Shown: piece after piece, positions 49,324 through 61,627 of the stretch
How positions within the stretch are numbered: the first letter of the stretch is position 1
Layout: the number at the start of each line of letters is the position of its first letter
NCBI GenBank assembly: GCA_026874595.1
Contig: CM049322.1
Location: 4,945,900 to 5,009,899 of the forward strand
Length of the DNA stretch: 64,000 nt
Direction of reading: 5' to 3'
From: Sipunculus nudus
Lineage: Eukaryota > Annelida > Sipuncula > Golfingiida > Sipunculidae
Program-made: the position numbers and the translations under genes
Notes under the pieces: model-generated
What the model saw: only the letters and a program-made list of their open reading frames with translations
The model's database searches: none
What the model was told of the DNA's origin: nothing

Positions 49324-50585
49324 GTAAGTTTTACAATGCAGTTCTTAATCAATGCTAAAATATGTTTGTACATGTATAAATACATATATTGTTCACTAAT
49401 GCATATTGGTATATATTTATTGAACACCTCTGTTTATTTCACTTTTCAAATAATAACAGGTTGAAAAAAAAATATTTACGCCTTTCACCGGTATCTTGAG
49501 TCCATCTGTGGTAACTCAACTTCCTCACCCACGGTAGTATCAATGATAAAAACTGGCGAATCAAGGATGTCAACACAAGGATAATGGACGAACGATATAT
49601 TTTTAATCTAATTAGTCGTTTCAAGTGGAAATATAAATGGGTGTATGTACTACAGGAGTGAGAAACATTTTAGAAAAAAATCTTAATTATTAATTGGCAT
49701 AGGGTTTCATCCACGATGTTCCAAAAAGTAAGGATAATATTTTGAGACTTTTGTTTAATATAGCAATATTTTGGCTATCCAAATCGGAAAAAACGGAAGT
49801 ATTCATAAATATGAATCATGGGTTCTTTATGTATTGCCTCTGTATACGAATCTAGCGAAAGGTTGTGTTACCAGCGCTAGAAATCTGTATGTGTTCGTCC
49901 GACCACTACCTCTGAACATTCAGAAATATTGATGAGCCATCTGGATAACTAAACCATAATATTTGGACACATGGGTACATTTTGAATCCAATTTTTAATC
50001 TACTTCCTGCCTAATTGGTCCCTCTACGATGTTTTTGCGTTCGTTTCCCGGTTCAACTTCACCAAATATATATTGATCCGGCCAAAGGGCCCCCCTCGGG
50101 ACAAGCCTTGTAACAACATTTCATTATATCAGATATAAAAACTTGCACAAGAAATGAATAATGCCCTAGAAAATGTAAGTTTCCACGGCGACTAGTAAAA
50201 TATATCATTGTCATTGTAACATCATTATGGAAATTGGATGAAATAAAACAAATCAATGGTAATAAAAAAATTATAATGGAAGCACAAGACTAACAGTGGA
50301 ATGGCATGCTTTTAGAAGCAATATTGTGCAGGGTAATGAAAAACAAATAAGTGTTTATATGTTCCAGAAGCCTTTTTAGTGGGAGCCGAATTGAAATGTA
50401 CGGTAGATCGCGTGTAGGCCGCCTCATTTTACTTTTTCACTTTCTAAAAGAAATAACCATCACATCATGTTTAAAACAATTACAAGTCATGTTTATTGAA
50501 GTTAAATGCCATGGCAGTATCGCACGTATAACTGCATTTATGTTGAAATGTGTCCTTGGCATCTCTATAACAGCCAAACAAAAAC

Positions 50586-51736
50586 CCTATTGAACGCCAT
50601 AAACACTATTGTGAGAGACAGGCGGCGTTTAACCAGTAGGGTTTCCCCTGGTCCGAGTTTTCCCCGCTGTGAGGTTCTCTCTACAATTTAGTTTCTGCCT
50701 GGTTAAAAACACCAGGGATCTTGAGGGATCTGTCAATTATAAATATATGTTTTGTCTACATGGCAAAACACTTTTATGAGAACATATAGGTCCTATTTCT
50801 TGTACCCCTATTGTTTACCAGTGCGAGTACACTGGGTATGTTGTCATGTGCTGTCCTCCAAGGCTATATCTGGTGTCCATGACCTGTTTGTGCTTACTTT
50901 ACCCTCCGAGAGAAGCCATCAAGCCAGGATGACTGGCTGAACAAAGGGATTCGAGCCCGAGCACATAGGTCATACCCACCAGTATATAGCAGAGGACAGC
51001 TTTGACCCAGCCTCTTCTCCTGCTTGCACCACTGCTACTATTAACAGGTTGATGTTTGTTCCCTGTCAGTTCACAGTTTTCCCCTGCTACGATTCACTAT
51101 TCGCAACTACTGCATACTTTTACTCTGGCATTTTGAGTGTTTTTCAGTCGGTTCTGTGATCTTTGTTTATTTTTCCTTACCATTCAACTTCAACAAGGGT
51201 AAGTGGATTTGTTTGCTTAATTAATAATCATTGGTGTGTACCTGTCGGTTCACAGATTTTTTTCCCCATCTTTCCTTCAACTTAGGTATGGTCTCTCATT
51301 GTGGGAAACTTAAACCTAATTTTGGATTCCCTACTGACTCTTGTAACATTAATATTCGTGGAGTTAAGGGCCTTACTGTACCAGATTTGTCAGCAGAGCT
51401 GCAGTTAGACAAGTTTTGGCCAATTGAATTTTTCCAATCGGAGTTTGTCCTGTTGCATATTGGTGGCAATGACCTGTCTTTTGAAGGCATCAGCGGTCAG
51501 CCTGAAGTAGTAGGAAATGCTATTTTTGACCTTTGCACACTGCTGCATTCGAATTTTGATGTGAAGAAACAGATACACAAGTAAAATAGCCCATCCTTTA
51601 TTGTTAAAGTTTAAAAATCTGCGTCATAAAAATATGTAAGAGGCTTCCTCCTAATTGTGACGAAAGCCTGAAATGAGTGAATGATGAATGTTCTTTCGAT
51701 TATACAACAGCGAAATATTATGGAGCAATTACACTT
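50586..51736 (+). mobile_element. Foreign insertion with SGNH-hydrolase fragment (block E)
   Basis: Duplicate of 36090-37240. The 117-codon SGNH-like frame is at 51231-51584 with one substitution relative to block C. Confidence 0.55.
51231..51584 (+). pseudogene. SGNH/GDSL-type hydrolase fragment, block E
   Basis: Same frame and IGGND motif as 36735-37088; differs by one Leu-to-Phe change near its start. Confidence 0.58.
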
Positions 51737-51965
51737 CTTATTATTAGTAGTGATAGCAGTACTAGTATTAACTGTAACCTTTTATATTATAATATAATCC
51801 ATTTATATGTATAAATAAAATCAAGATATATAGGTAAATGAGAGTATTATGGACAATAATTGGAGATATCAATAACAGTCACAAATAAGAGATGGAGTCG
51901 TTTCAAGGATGAGAAGTTTCGGCGTGGTCATTCGGATAATTGTCAGTGTTTCTTTCATTTTACAG

Positions 51966-52080
51966 GCCATGATCTGACCGAATATCTTCACAAAGAATAC
52001 AAACCAGAATATACAAAAGTTAATGAGGAAGGCCATGAGGATGGACGATGAGGAAGGGTGAAGATAAAGGAAAAGAGTAA
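51966..52080 (+). pseudogene. Decayed exon 3 homologue, block E
   Basis: As at 37470-37585, with one G fewer in the GGAGGATGG run, which shifts the frame and ends it earlier (TGA near 52049). Confidence 0.7.
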
Positions 52081-52371
52081 ATGGTAAAAATGGTAAAGTA
52101 GGTGGTGAGTAGAAAGTCCTGCTTATATCCGTAGAAATATAGCCGTCATGAAAAGTAATATTGTTTTCGAAGAGAAATCATAGACGCAACTGAGCGGTCC
52201 TCTATCCTGAATGTAGGAGTTAACGTTAAGCCCAGGTTTATGATAAAATGCAACACACACACACATACCCTTTCCTCTTACATGGAGTTAAAAAAAAGCC
52301 TACTAATGTTGTATAATAATAATTTAATTTAACTTTGTCTTTGATAATTCCTCTTCTGGTCCTCATACGAA

Positions 52372-52455
52372 GTTCTGTTTCCTTCAGTTGTGGAAGGAAT
52401 GCAAATGTTTTATCAATGGAACTGCCAGGCTTAACCACATCCCCAGGTGCGTGGT
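52372..52455 (+). pseudogene. Decayed exon 4 homologue, block E
   Basis: After TTCCTTCAG one frame reads LWKECKCFINGTARLNHIP, closer to intact exon 4 (LWMESGCFVTGTASP) than the block C copy and with a usable acceptor. No good donor follows. Confidence 0.68.
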
Positions 52456-52768
52456 CCGTTCCTTCAGATACAGCATTATGAGGCATCTTGTCGCGCTTCA
52501 TTTTCAATTTGCAGGCTTGTATCAAATCCACCGCGATTATTAAATTTTAAACAGATTTCCAAAGTCTTTACTCGCTCGGCCTCTTACTTGTGACTTATGC
52601 GTGAAATTGTATTCTACTGTGTTTTACTGCAAAGTCAATATGAGTTGTTTCAAGAGATACCCTCGAAAATATCGACACAAAAGGAGCTTAATTTTCAAAT
52701 ATCGCTGTAGTAAGTACACAAATTCGGACGGAAAATGCACATATTGTTTATGTAATTTATATTATTAG

Positions 52769-52892
52769 AATACGAGGTACGTGAATATCATGAACGTGTC
52801 GACTATCAACAGTACAATGAGGATGTACAAGGAGAGGGCTCTGGTCTGGGAGCTCAATGATGATGGCGAGTCTTTTGTCGATATATATTAAG
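52769..52892 (+). pseudogene. Exon 5 homologue with a terminal nonsense codon
   Basis: After ATATTATTAG: NTRYVNIMNV, a middle part with MRMYKERALVWELNDDG, ending ESFVDIY then TAA and a GTATGA donor. It is exactly 124 nt, as in intact exon 5, with the same phase. The conserved CYG end is changed (TGT to TAT, TAC to TAA). Nucleotide divergence from exon 5 is much greater than between the protease halves, so this comes from an older paralogue. Confidence 0.75.
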
Positions 52893-53600
52893 GTATGATT
52901 CTTATAAATCCAAAATGAACCTCGTCCACGATTTCTGTAAAGAAAACGGTTATCATTTCATTCATCAATCTAAAAGATAAATGATTTTGTGGAATTTGAG
53001 CACTATCCATGTTTTTTGCTCAGAGCCCATTATATCTGAAAATGCCACAAGGACTCTCTATATAGAGGCTGAAGGTAAGCCAGCATGCTACTACCACTAG
53101 CCCACTTCAACCCTGCTGGAATGAGAGCTTAGCAATTACCCCTGTGTGGAATAGGTAAATACCTTGACAGGGCGACAGCTCTGTACACTTACCTGACCCA
53201 TCCTGAAGTTATTTTCCAATATCATATATGTCCCCAGAGTACCTGACACCTGGGTTGGGTACTTTAGCCAAGAGATGTAAATAAATCTACAGGGGCAGCG
53301 ATAGGGGGCCTAATTAAGTCTGGGTGCGAATGATAGATAGAGCGATTCGACCCGCGTCAACAAAGAAGACAAAAAAAATTACTGGTTAAAGGTCCATTAA
53401 TTATTGCCATGATTATTAAGCAAATCAAATTAAAAGACCTTCGCTTATTTTAATTAAAATAATTCAAACCACCTGCAGATGCGGAACATATCTCACATCA
53501 CGAAATTATTAGTGTTATTGGAACTGATCGTTCGGCATTGAGATCATATCAGACTTAAGGTAAAAGGTAAATACCATGCCATCAAATGAGCTTATATATT
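52893..53600. other. No gene recognised
   Basis: Moderately AT-rich. No protease-domain exon follows the exon 5 homologue in this window. Confidence 0.5.
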
Positions 53601-53604
53601 CACC

Positions 53605-53925
53605 GGCTTCTGTGGCTCAGGGGTGTAGAGCATAGGAATCAAAGCATTAAGGTCGTGAGTTCGAATTCCAGTCGAAGAGCGGTGAAAGTGTTAACGATCG
53701 GTCCGAACACAGGGTGAACGCCCTGCAGGCTCAATAGGAAGGCTGTACCCAAAAGCCGTTTATTTTTCAAAATACATCTTTTGAACGTTCCTCTGTGTTA
53801 TGACCCAGCAAACGGGATGATTTCACACCACTGACCTGCAGGTGCGATAGACATCGGGCCTGGTTTACAGCAGAATATAAAATAAAAAGACCTGAAACGA
53901 GTGATACCGCTCTGTCAGGTAGTCA
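53605..53925 (+). mobile_element. tRNA-derived SINE, copy 2
   Basis: A-box-like TGGCTCAGGGGTGTAGAGC (about 53613-53630) and B-box-like GAGTTCGAATTCC (53657-53669). The body is colinear with the reverse complement of 861-1180 (for example acgatcgg, ccctgcaggct, gggatgatt-cacac, gcaggtgcg, gggcctgg) and has the same 3' end (taccgc-ctgtca-gtagtc). The T-arm does not pair, so it is not a tRNA gene. Confidence 0.82.
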
Positions 53926-54840
53926 CAACCGAAAACAAAAGGAACACTGCAGATGTGAATACTAAGCTTAAGAATCAGATAGGTCAACATTAAAAAATGG
54001 ACGCGGTTACCTCCACCAGAAATTAAATAAAGAGCCGACATATTCGAACGGTCAGATTTGGCTGAGGACGTCTTTGAAGAGGCGGTCTGATAAATTATTA
54101 TCGTATTTCAGCTTGCCCTACAAGAAACAGCTAATCCGTGTAATTGTGACGAATGCATCGTTGCTTTAGTCATTCAGAAAAAATGTATTGTGTCATGACA
54201 ATTTTAATGAGGTATTCGCCCAAACGTTTCAAACTAATTTTAGCTCTTCTACAAATATATATATATATATAATATACACCATTCTGATGTTTATACTACC
54301 ATTATGGTTAGACTATCATCAGTATATGTCTTTGCAAGAGGTTGGTCTATCATCTACAGTCATCAGGTTTTATTCTCTGAAACTTGCCAGAGCATGCCAC
54401 TAATGCATATTCAAGTAGAGTATAATCGTTTCATAAAGACCGTTGCTTCTCGTGATCAATAATGTGGGTTTTGTATAAATCAATATACCTTTACAATGAA
54501 CAAGCTTCCTGCGTGTAAAATCATATCCTAAATGCAGTGTGCCTTTAACCAGATGCAGAGCAGAAACCTTGTATTAATTGCAAATATTTGCTATGTCTTT
54601 ATCTTCTATTATTTAACAAAGCCTTTGTTTATTTAACGGACCCAAACATTGACTGCCAGTCGTCCCTAATATGTATTTATAGTCAATCAAATTAAAAATA
54701 ACATTAATAAGACAGATCTTGCAATCTAATACTTATAGAAGGAATTGGGCCCACCTTTGTTCGCAATGTTCTCTAAAACCGCGTTGCGTAAGATACTGTG
54801 CGATAACTCATTATAAAGGTTATTGTTCCCGCAGTGCCTC
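53926..54840. other. No gene recognised
   Basis: AT-rich, with a short (TA)n run at 54256-54271. Short open frames only. Confidence 0.5.
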
Positions 54841-55700
54841 GCCGATATGAGAATAATCATGTTTTAATGTACGAATCATTTTGAGTGATTTTCGCATTTT
54901 TATGATCTACATGGAGGTTTCCACTGAAAACAGCCGAAATGCTTTCGGCAAAGGCCGGATTGCATGTGCGGTCCAATGAAGCACAGGATTAAGGACTATA
55001 TTGTGCAAATGAATAACCTAGGCTTTCATTGAAGGATTTATGTATGTTTGGCCTGACATTTGACCCAGGCTGTCACCAACGTGCTTTGTCGGTACATGTG
55101 AAAAACAAAAAAATCTCGCTTTATGAAAAGGAGGGGTTCAAGGATGGGGGATGAATGACAAGACCTAATACAAGGTCCCCATTTCCGGATAAGGGGTGGG
55201 TTTTGGGTGGGGTCAGGGTGTCCAAGGAATCGGTCTAATATGATTAAAAGATGGTTCCGCTTTGGTCACTAACGAGATGTGCTTATTTCCGTTTCTTTCT
55301 TCAAGAATAGTTTCTTTTCTAAACACGTACATTAAATTCATCAGTCATGTCTTCCTCACATCAGCCTATTCTTTATACGTACATAAATAGTAACCAGTCA
55401 AATGTCATCAAAAACATGAATGGCCCCGCGTCCCATTCTGGTGTACAAATGTAGACGTCATCACTCACCAGGTCTTCAAGATAAACATATATATGAATTT
55501 CTTGCCGTGACAAAGGCCACAAAATCAATGCAAAAAATTAATGTTTGTATATGTCTCATAATGACAGTATCCCACTGAAAACGCATATTTTCTTTTAACA
55601 TTTAGAAAAAAAAATAACTGTGCCAGCATTCCTCATGTTAGTTATTTCATCTCCCCAACCCTGTTAAAAAGCCCGGTTATCAGCTAGTATATACTATTAA
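54840..55700 (+). mobile_element. Unclassified dispersed repeat, copy 2
   Basis: Inverted relative to, and colinear with, 7690-8990 in intron 4. No coding capacity; ends undefined. Confidence 0.65.
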
Positions 55701-55806
55701 GAGTGCATTCTGAAATATTGGACGTGGCAAAGATATTTTGGATTCGAAATAAATTATATTGGTATCGGCAGAGCACCATTTGTTTTCTTGCCAATAAGTT
55801 TTACAG

Positions 55807-55832
55807 TTTTTTTTTTTTTTTTTTTTTTTTTT
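55807..55832. repeat. Poly(T) tract
   Basis: 26 consecutive T. It could be the tail of an antisense retrotransposed element, but no body was recognised beside it. Confidence 0.95.
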
Positions 55833-57869
55833 GTAGCAAAGTATTCGATAAAGGGGTATTAGGATGACGAGCCGTAAACGATTTTATACCATGGTAAATG
55901 TATGTGGAAATGTTTCTCTGCTTTACGAATACTAATGAGCTGCCTGTATGAATGGCTAACGAAGTCATAGACGGTCCCAAGATATAATTCCCTGATATTA
56001 CAAACATATATTTATTTATGAAATCGACGTAATAAACTACATGCCCTCCCATTACTTTGACTTAGGACACAAGCTAGAACCTGATATCGCTTAATAAAAA
56101 AAAGTAAAGAAACTAACAAAAGTATACCTATTTCGACTTTTTTCCAAAGGATGTTCAAGATGATGCGTTTTCAGATTTCTTCCATGGAAAGTTTATTATT
56201 ATTAATATTCTCAGATGGATAATATTCGCCGAAGGCCCATATTAAATAAACGACAAAACACAGATTGTATAGCCAAAATTATCACCATAGCCATGGGCTA
56301 GGAGTATAAGGGGTTATTTTTCTTTTTTTTTACATTTCAATAAAACCTTTGTGTGACAACCATTAATGTATAACCCTAATGAATACTTCCAAATTTGATA
56401 TTTTACTTTTATGTTATTCTGACACATCCTTTAATCTTTCATGGGCCATCACACTAAACTGACTGAAAACTATAGGCAATAACATACTTTTAATTATTTT
56501 TAATCTAATTAATAGTTGATTATCAAAAAAAGCTAAGCTTTTAAATATTTTCTGAATTAAGCATAAAGAAGTGAAAAAAAAATCCCCACAATTTAACCCA
56601 CAGAAACAGGTCGACATAAGTGGCATCACCTGTATTTTATATTACCTCAGTAGTCAAAGTATCAATATGACTGTACTTTGGTGCTTGTAACCCCAGCAAC
56701 ACCTCAAATATTGGGTGCATTATACTATGTTGGCAAACACCTTCAAACTTCTTCAAATGTGAAATAAGCAAATTAAAATTATGGTAAGTCAACTTTTTTT
56801 ATAAAAAGACATCAACAAAATTCACACTCCATGATTGCCCTTTCTGTAAGGACTAATTACCCTGGTGTTAAAAATGAAGTGATGTACTTTTTTTCTTTTT
56901 GGTCGGGGTGAAGTGGCACATTGCATATTGCCTCACAGAATAAAAGGTCAACATACGGACCCTAACTTAAACTTACATACATATAACAGTCGAACGAGCA
57001 ATGTAACTTAAACATTCGGAGCCATGGCTGAGAAATTTGACAACAGAAATTATAAATCAAAGAATAAAACATGGAAGGTATGTCCTTGAGGTGCCAAATA
57101 TCATGTACACGGCCTATAACTGGCGTCAGTTTCAGATTTGCAAGGAGATATTATTAGCACCTCCTTGGACATGACGTCAGATAATTCTCAGGTCAGTACA
57201 GAATCCTGAAAGAGAAACCTGTACAGGACTGTGCAGTTGTTTCACATTGCGAGGCCTGGTAAAATGCTTTGTGTTAGCCAATGGGAAGTATTAGGAGTAT
57301 TTAGTAAACAAAAGCAGTATTTCCTGATATTTATTGTTCATTAACAATGGTTGAATTTACTGCAATTTCACTTAGTTTGCGTTGTATATAGTCCTGGTGT
57401 AAATTACACCATGCTGTGTGTATAATATATTAAAAATGTCCCCATTACATGAGGAAAATAAACGATTGCAGAACAGGCTTTCATTGGTGTTTTTATAATG
57501 ATAGCTTTAACGATTTGATGGTCTATAAAAATAATATAAATTTTTAAAAATTTGATCTATTTATAAACAATGCAATAAATGTAGACACACCCCCATAGAT
57601 ATGTGATATCATTTGTAAAATTTGTGATTGTACCAATTGTTAAATGTTAAACGTTGATAACCGGGACAATAAATTGTGCTAATATTTTTACCATTAGATC
57701 TGTGACTGGTATTTTCTTCAAATTCCTTTACATGGGTTGTATTTTTAGGAAATGAAACCGTTAGAATTCGACATTACCAAAAACTCAACGTCACCTTAAT
57801 CACATATTAATTCAAAGAATAATCATGAGTAGAGCAGTTTACAGCAACCAATTTAGTTACCTTTGGCAA
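55833..57869. other. No gene recognised
   Basis: AT-rich. A weak inverted repeat (tgtccttgaggtgcc near 57085 against gcacctccttggaca near 57155-57172) hints at a small fold-back element. Nothing else stands out. Confidence 0.5.
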
Positions 57870-58340
57870 AGAAAACCGTCAATCGCCTGACCGGAACAAA
57901 ATTTGCATAGTTTGGTCGACTCTCCTAAACAGAATGTTTATTGTGTACAAGGACCCGTGTCTGCATTTTTCTGGGATATTTTCACACAAATGAGGCAACA
58001 AAAATGTTTCAGGCCAAATTCTGCAGACGTAAGTCCGCTGACGGAATGGTAATAACTTACCTCGCAGAGAATTGGTACAGTTCAAATAATCCTAAATGTG
58101 TCCGAACGCTTCACAAGGATTGCAATATGCTCATCACTGGTGAACAGAGATATAACAACTCAAGCTGGTGACATCAGTTCAAGCGACGTCATACTTTACC
58201 GACAATATAAATAGCTCTCGCAGACGTATACGTGAAAAGCCTACTGTTCAGGAATGTTGTTGGTGTTCATTTGCATAATGAGGTCAAAGGGATGGAAGAT
58301 AAGGGTTGTGGTGGTTACGTCAATTAACATGGCGAACGTG
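57870..58340. mobile_element. Diverged MITE relative
   Basis: Has aaggacccgtgtctgcat and tctgggatattttcacac (57950-57990) and a gacatcagttcaagcgacgtcat block, like the element at 11770-12210. The far end is not clear. Confidence 0.45.
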
Positions 58341-58900
58341 GGACACAATGTCGTGACACAGTGTAGCGATATTTCATTGTGGGCATGAACACCTTTCTGA
58401 TAGTATCGTAACCGCATAACCTATCAAATTTGTACAAGAATGTTATCGATGATTTGGTCATTAAGTGATACTATTTGTTAAAATATACATGTACTTCTTA
58501 TTCTAATTCTTTATAATAAATATAAAAGGTTTTAAGAAAAAAAAGGCTACCTAGGAAATCTGTAAAACATTAACGTAAAAAAAGAAACATATACAGTATA
58601 CCGCTATTTTTCCGTATGCTGAATATCCTAAAATTCGTATTTCCTAAATTTAAATTCTGGAACGGAAAAATTATTCGTATTTACCTAATATTTTTTCGGG
58701 CATGTAAATACTTTAAATAAATTGTTTGTCATTACGACTCAGTATGCCCTGCAGTCAGGTGTTTAAGCCCAGTGTTGACCTTAATTATTTCTGGGCCGAC
58801 GTTGTGGCAGGAAAAATGTGTGAAAACTACACCTAGGCACGCTGTAAGATATCAGGCCTACTACCGGTCAGCTATCAGTATTTGGACTCGCCCATTAATG

Positions 58901-58926
58901 CCAGCCCTATTGTAAAATAGGCTGGC
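58901..58926. repeat. Short hairpin
   Basis: CCAGCCCTATT and AATAGGCTGG pair around gtaa with one bulged base. Confidence 0.6.
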
Positions 58927-58980
58927 CTACGGCCAGGAATGTCCCTTCCTCCTGACTCTTCCGCGTGCATTTGAATGATG

Positions 58981-59007
58981 CAGACGTGGGCCACAGGCCC
59001 ACGTCTG
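58981..59007. repeat. Perfect 12-bp-arm hairpin
   Basis: CAGACGTGGGCC, loop aca, GGCCCACGTCTG. Confidence 0.85.
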
Positions 59008-60185
59008 GTCAGCACTAGGTTTAGTCATTTAGACGTTTTAAGGGGCTAAAGGATAATCGACATAAGGCGAAGTTTAGTAGTCTGCCGCGACCCTTCTAGT
59101 TCCCTGTTTATCACGTTTATAACTATCAGACTGGCAGTATAATTTAAAGGACAGATCTTTTGGCCATTTGGTAATTTAAACCTAAAATTCTGTGTTGTTT
59201 TCTATTATCTGTGGGGAAAATCCTACAATGCAACACAAGCTCGCATACAAAGCGTCTCACCAGTTTATCCGAGAGCTTTTGTGTGTCATCAACCATATCT
59301 CGTTTGTACACAAATAGACATAGTTCGTCGGCTTGGGTGGGGATGTCAGGCCGGACAACTGAGCAGTTTACTCGCATGGACATTGGTGAGGTATCATTCA
59401 TACATCGCTTGTGCTATAGCAAGTTTAGGTGCGAGGCCAAAGCATGCGGGCCTGGCCATAAAATGAGCAGTTCATTCTCAAGAGCACTTGTGTCATCTAC
59501 TTAAACCCGCTGTTTTACAGCTTGTTCATCATTTCACTTTAACTGTCAAGAAGAACACGATCTCAAACATGATCGTCTTCCTGTCACTTGTAAGAGATAT
59601 GTAGTCAAAGAAGTGAAACCGACAGCTTATGCATTGATAACAAACTGACCATCTTTTAGCGGCTCGCCCGTCTTCACAAGCCTGCCATCATTCAGATTTT
59701 TTTTTTTAAATTGAGAGAACATTCTCATAAAACGAAAGCAGGAAGTTAAATATGCGGCGTCGGCAAGGATAATCGATACGTTTAAACGTAGTCGACCAGA
59801 TGGCCGAAACCCAGAATGCCGAAACCCAGAATACCGAAGCCCATCTTGCCGAAAAAGAAAATAAATAATAGCAAATAATGTGATTATAGCACAGTAAAGT
59901 GATAAGTCCGTTGTCTCTTAAGGTATTTTTAACAAAATTTGATACCATCCTCTAATATTTTCAAATAATTAACGGTAATTTATTTGGCATGTCGGCAGCG
60001 GCACTACTATAATATCGGCATGACAACCCGGTCCCGCTAAGTGTCCCTGGCTATATTAGACCCTCGTTTTGCAGGTATAGTCAGACAAACTGATTTTTAT
60101 TAAGAAAGTTATATCTTGTGTCACATTTATGCTTCTTTGTGAACTATTTTTTTTTTAATTTACACATCGTTCAACTGCATATTAG

Positions 60186-60198
60186 CCAAGATGGCGGC
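60186..60198 (+). promoter_or_regulatory. YY1-like motif in the fold-back element arm
   Basis: CCAAGATGGCGGC fits the metazoan YY1 consensus (CAAnATGGCGGC). The right arm has CTAAGATGGAGGC instead. A motif match only. Confidence 0.3.
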
Positions 60199-61137
60199 GG
60201 TCGCGTGGGGAACTCACGGCAGCGTGGCGACACACGGAAATCGGCAAGGAAACCCGCCGGACGACACTGGAGCCGTAATCCCTCTTGGATATAGCAAGGA
60301 AACCCCCGAGGGTTTTAGACCTGCCCCCTTGATTTGGAAGATTAAATACAAAACCTATCTTACAATACGCTATGATAAATACCGGTATGCATAATTATTC
60401 TTATAATAAAAATAGCCATTAAACCGATACCGTCCGCATTGCTTTGAAAATATGACGAAAATATTCAGTTAATTATGAAGAAACTCGGGTCTTTTTGATA
60501 TTTTAACGAAATTTTATTTCCATAAATCAAAGATTTTTTAAAGTTATAATTTTAGTGGGAGAATTTCAAAAGAACCAGACCTATGTGGGTCTAACAAAAT
60601 TTACTTTGAAGAGAGCGAAGTCCAGTTTTGTTAATTAGCTTGTCAATTACGGGGGCCTCTACCGGGTGTGCGTATATTGTTGTAATAACCATGTCCGGCT
60701 TTTGATTAGAGTGATGTTGTTGGTCTTAGCTAATGAGCAGAGGAATATAAAAATTACATTTTCTCCAGTGAATGATCAATTTATAATCAGATTTGTTTAT
60801 AACAAATAAGTTTTTTTTTAAGTTCAAAGAGAACATTAATTCAACGCCACTCGTATTTTAAAGTAAACTGTTTATGAAATGTAAAAAAAATCGCCGTTCC
60901 TATGTTAATGTATACCATTTTATATGTTAACATAAAATTTATAATAGGCCTATATATGTTTTACAAATAAATTTGTTACACTTAATCCTGCACGAACACA
61001 CACATATGTCATATCAAAATTACACCTTTATTTACATGTTACTCAAGGAGCCTGTGCATCGTTATCAAACATAGAGCAATTATTTTTATTAATCATGTAC
61101 ATACAATTGACAAACCAAAATATGGTTTTGCAATAAC

Positions 61138-61162
61138 GAGAGAGAGAGAGTGAGAGAGAGGG
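61138..61162. repeat. (GA)n microsatellite
   Basis: About 12 GA units with one T interruption, in the spacer between the two arms. Confidence 0.93.
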
Positions 61163-61528
61163 ATGAATTTAAGGGAGAGACACTTGAAAATATTGATCGA
61201 CAAGCCATATTTTTCATATAATCAATTACAAACACTAGTGTATGCATATATATATTACATGACCGAAGGTACATGATACAAGAGGTACATGAAGAAATCG
61301 GTTAATGATCGATCTCCAATAGCTTTTAGGACTCAGTCACGAACCTAACTTCATTTTACAATTTATCTTTCAGTCATAAAACTTGATTTTACAACCAGGA
61401 CCGCTAATAAATATATACGTATATATGAGAGCACAGGCGCTTGAATTGCTATTAGCGTAGATTTCGGTTAAATTTGTTACTTTTCTGGGTCATTTTCATA
61501 TAACTATTACTGATCTGACATTTTTCTA

Positions 61529-61627
61529 GCGTTTTTCGCACTATATGTTCCATCTCTTTATTATTTACGTAATATCTCAAATATTAAGTAAATAATAAAG
61601 AGATGGACCATATAGTGTGAAAAATGC
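61529..61627. repeat. 99-bp near-perfect hairpin inside the fold-back element
   Basis: 47-bp arms (61529-61575 and 61581-61627) with four mismatches around the loop ctcaa. Such hairpin DNA may be a small nested MITE. It lies off-centre, towards the right arm of the larger palindrome. Confidence 0.9.

Larger units (their letters stand above)
47129..52572 (+). repeat. Segmental duplication, block E (5' half)
   Basis: Near-identical copy of 32612-38081, offset about 14.5 kb. The flank past 52572 is not LINE but the native continuation, which carries an exon 5 homologue. Confidence 0.92.
58341..59777. other. No gene recognised; short hairpins
   Basis: Overlapping frames on both strands at 59144-59504 resemble nothing known to me. 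Two hairpins near 58900-59010 are listed separately. Confidence 0.45.

Noticed and set aside
53605-53680. A tRNA gene
   Set aside because: A- and B-box-like sequence is present, but the T arm and acceptor do not pair and a longer SINE body follows.
59144-59504. Overlapping 85-97-codon frames on both strands
   Set aside because: No recognised motif, no splice context and overlap on opposite strands; not enough to call a gene.
60191-60394. A 67-codon ATG frame with a mirrored partner at 62253 (-)
   Set aside because: The pair is explained by the inverted arms; no family resemblance, splice context or third copy.
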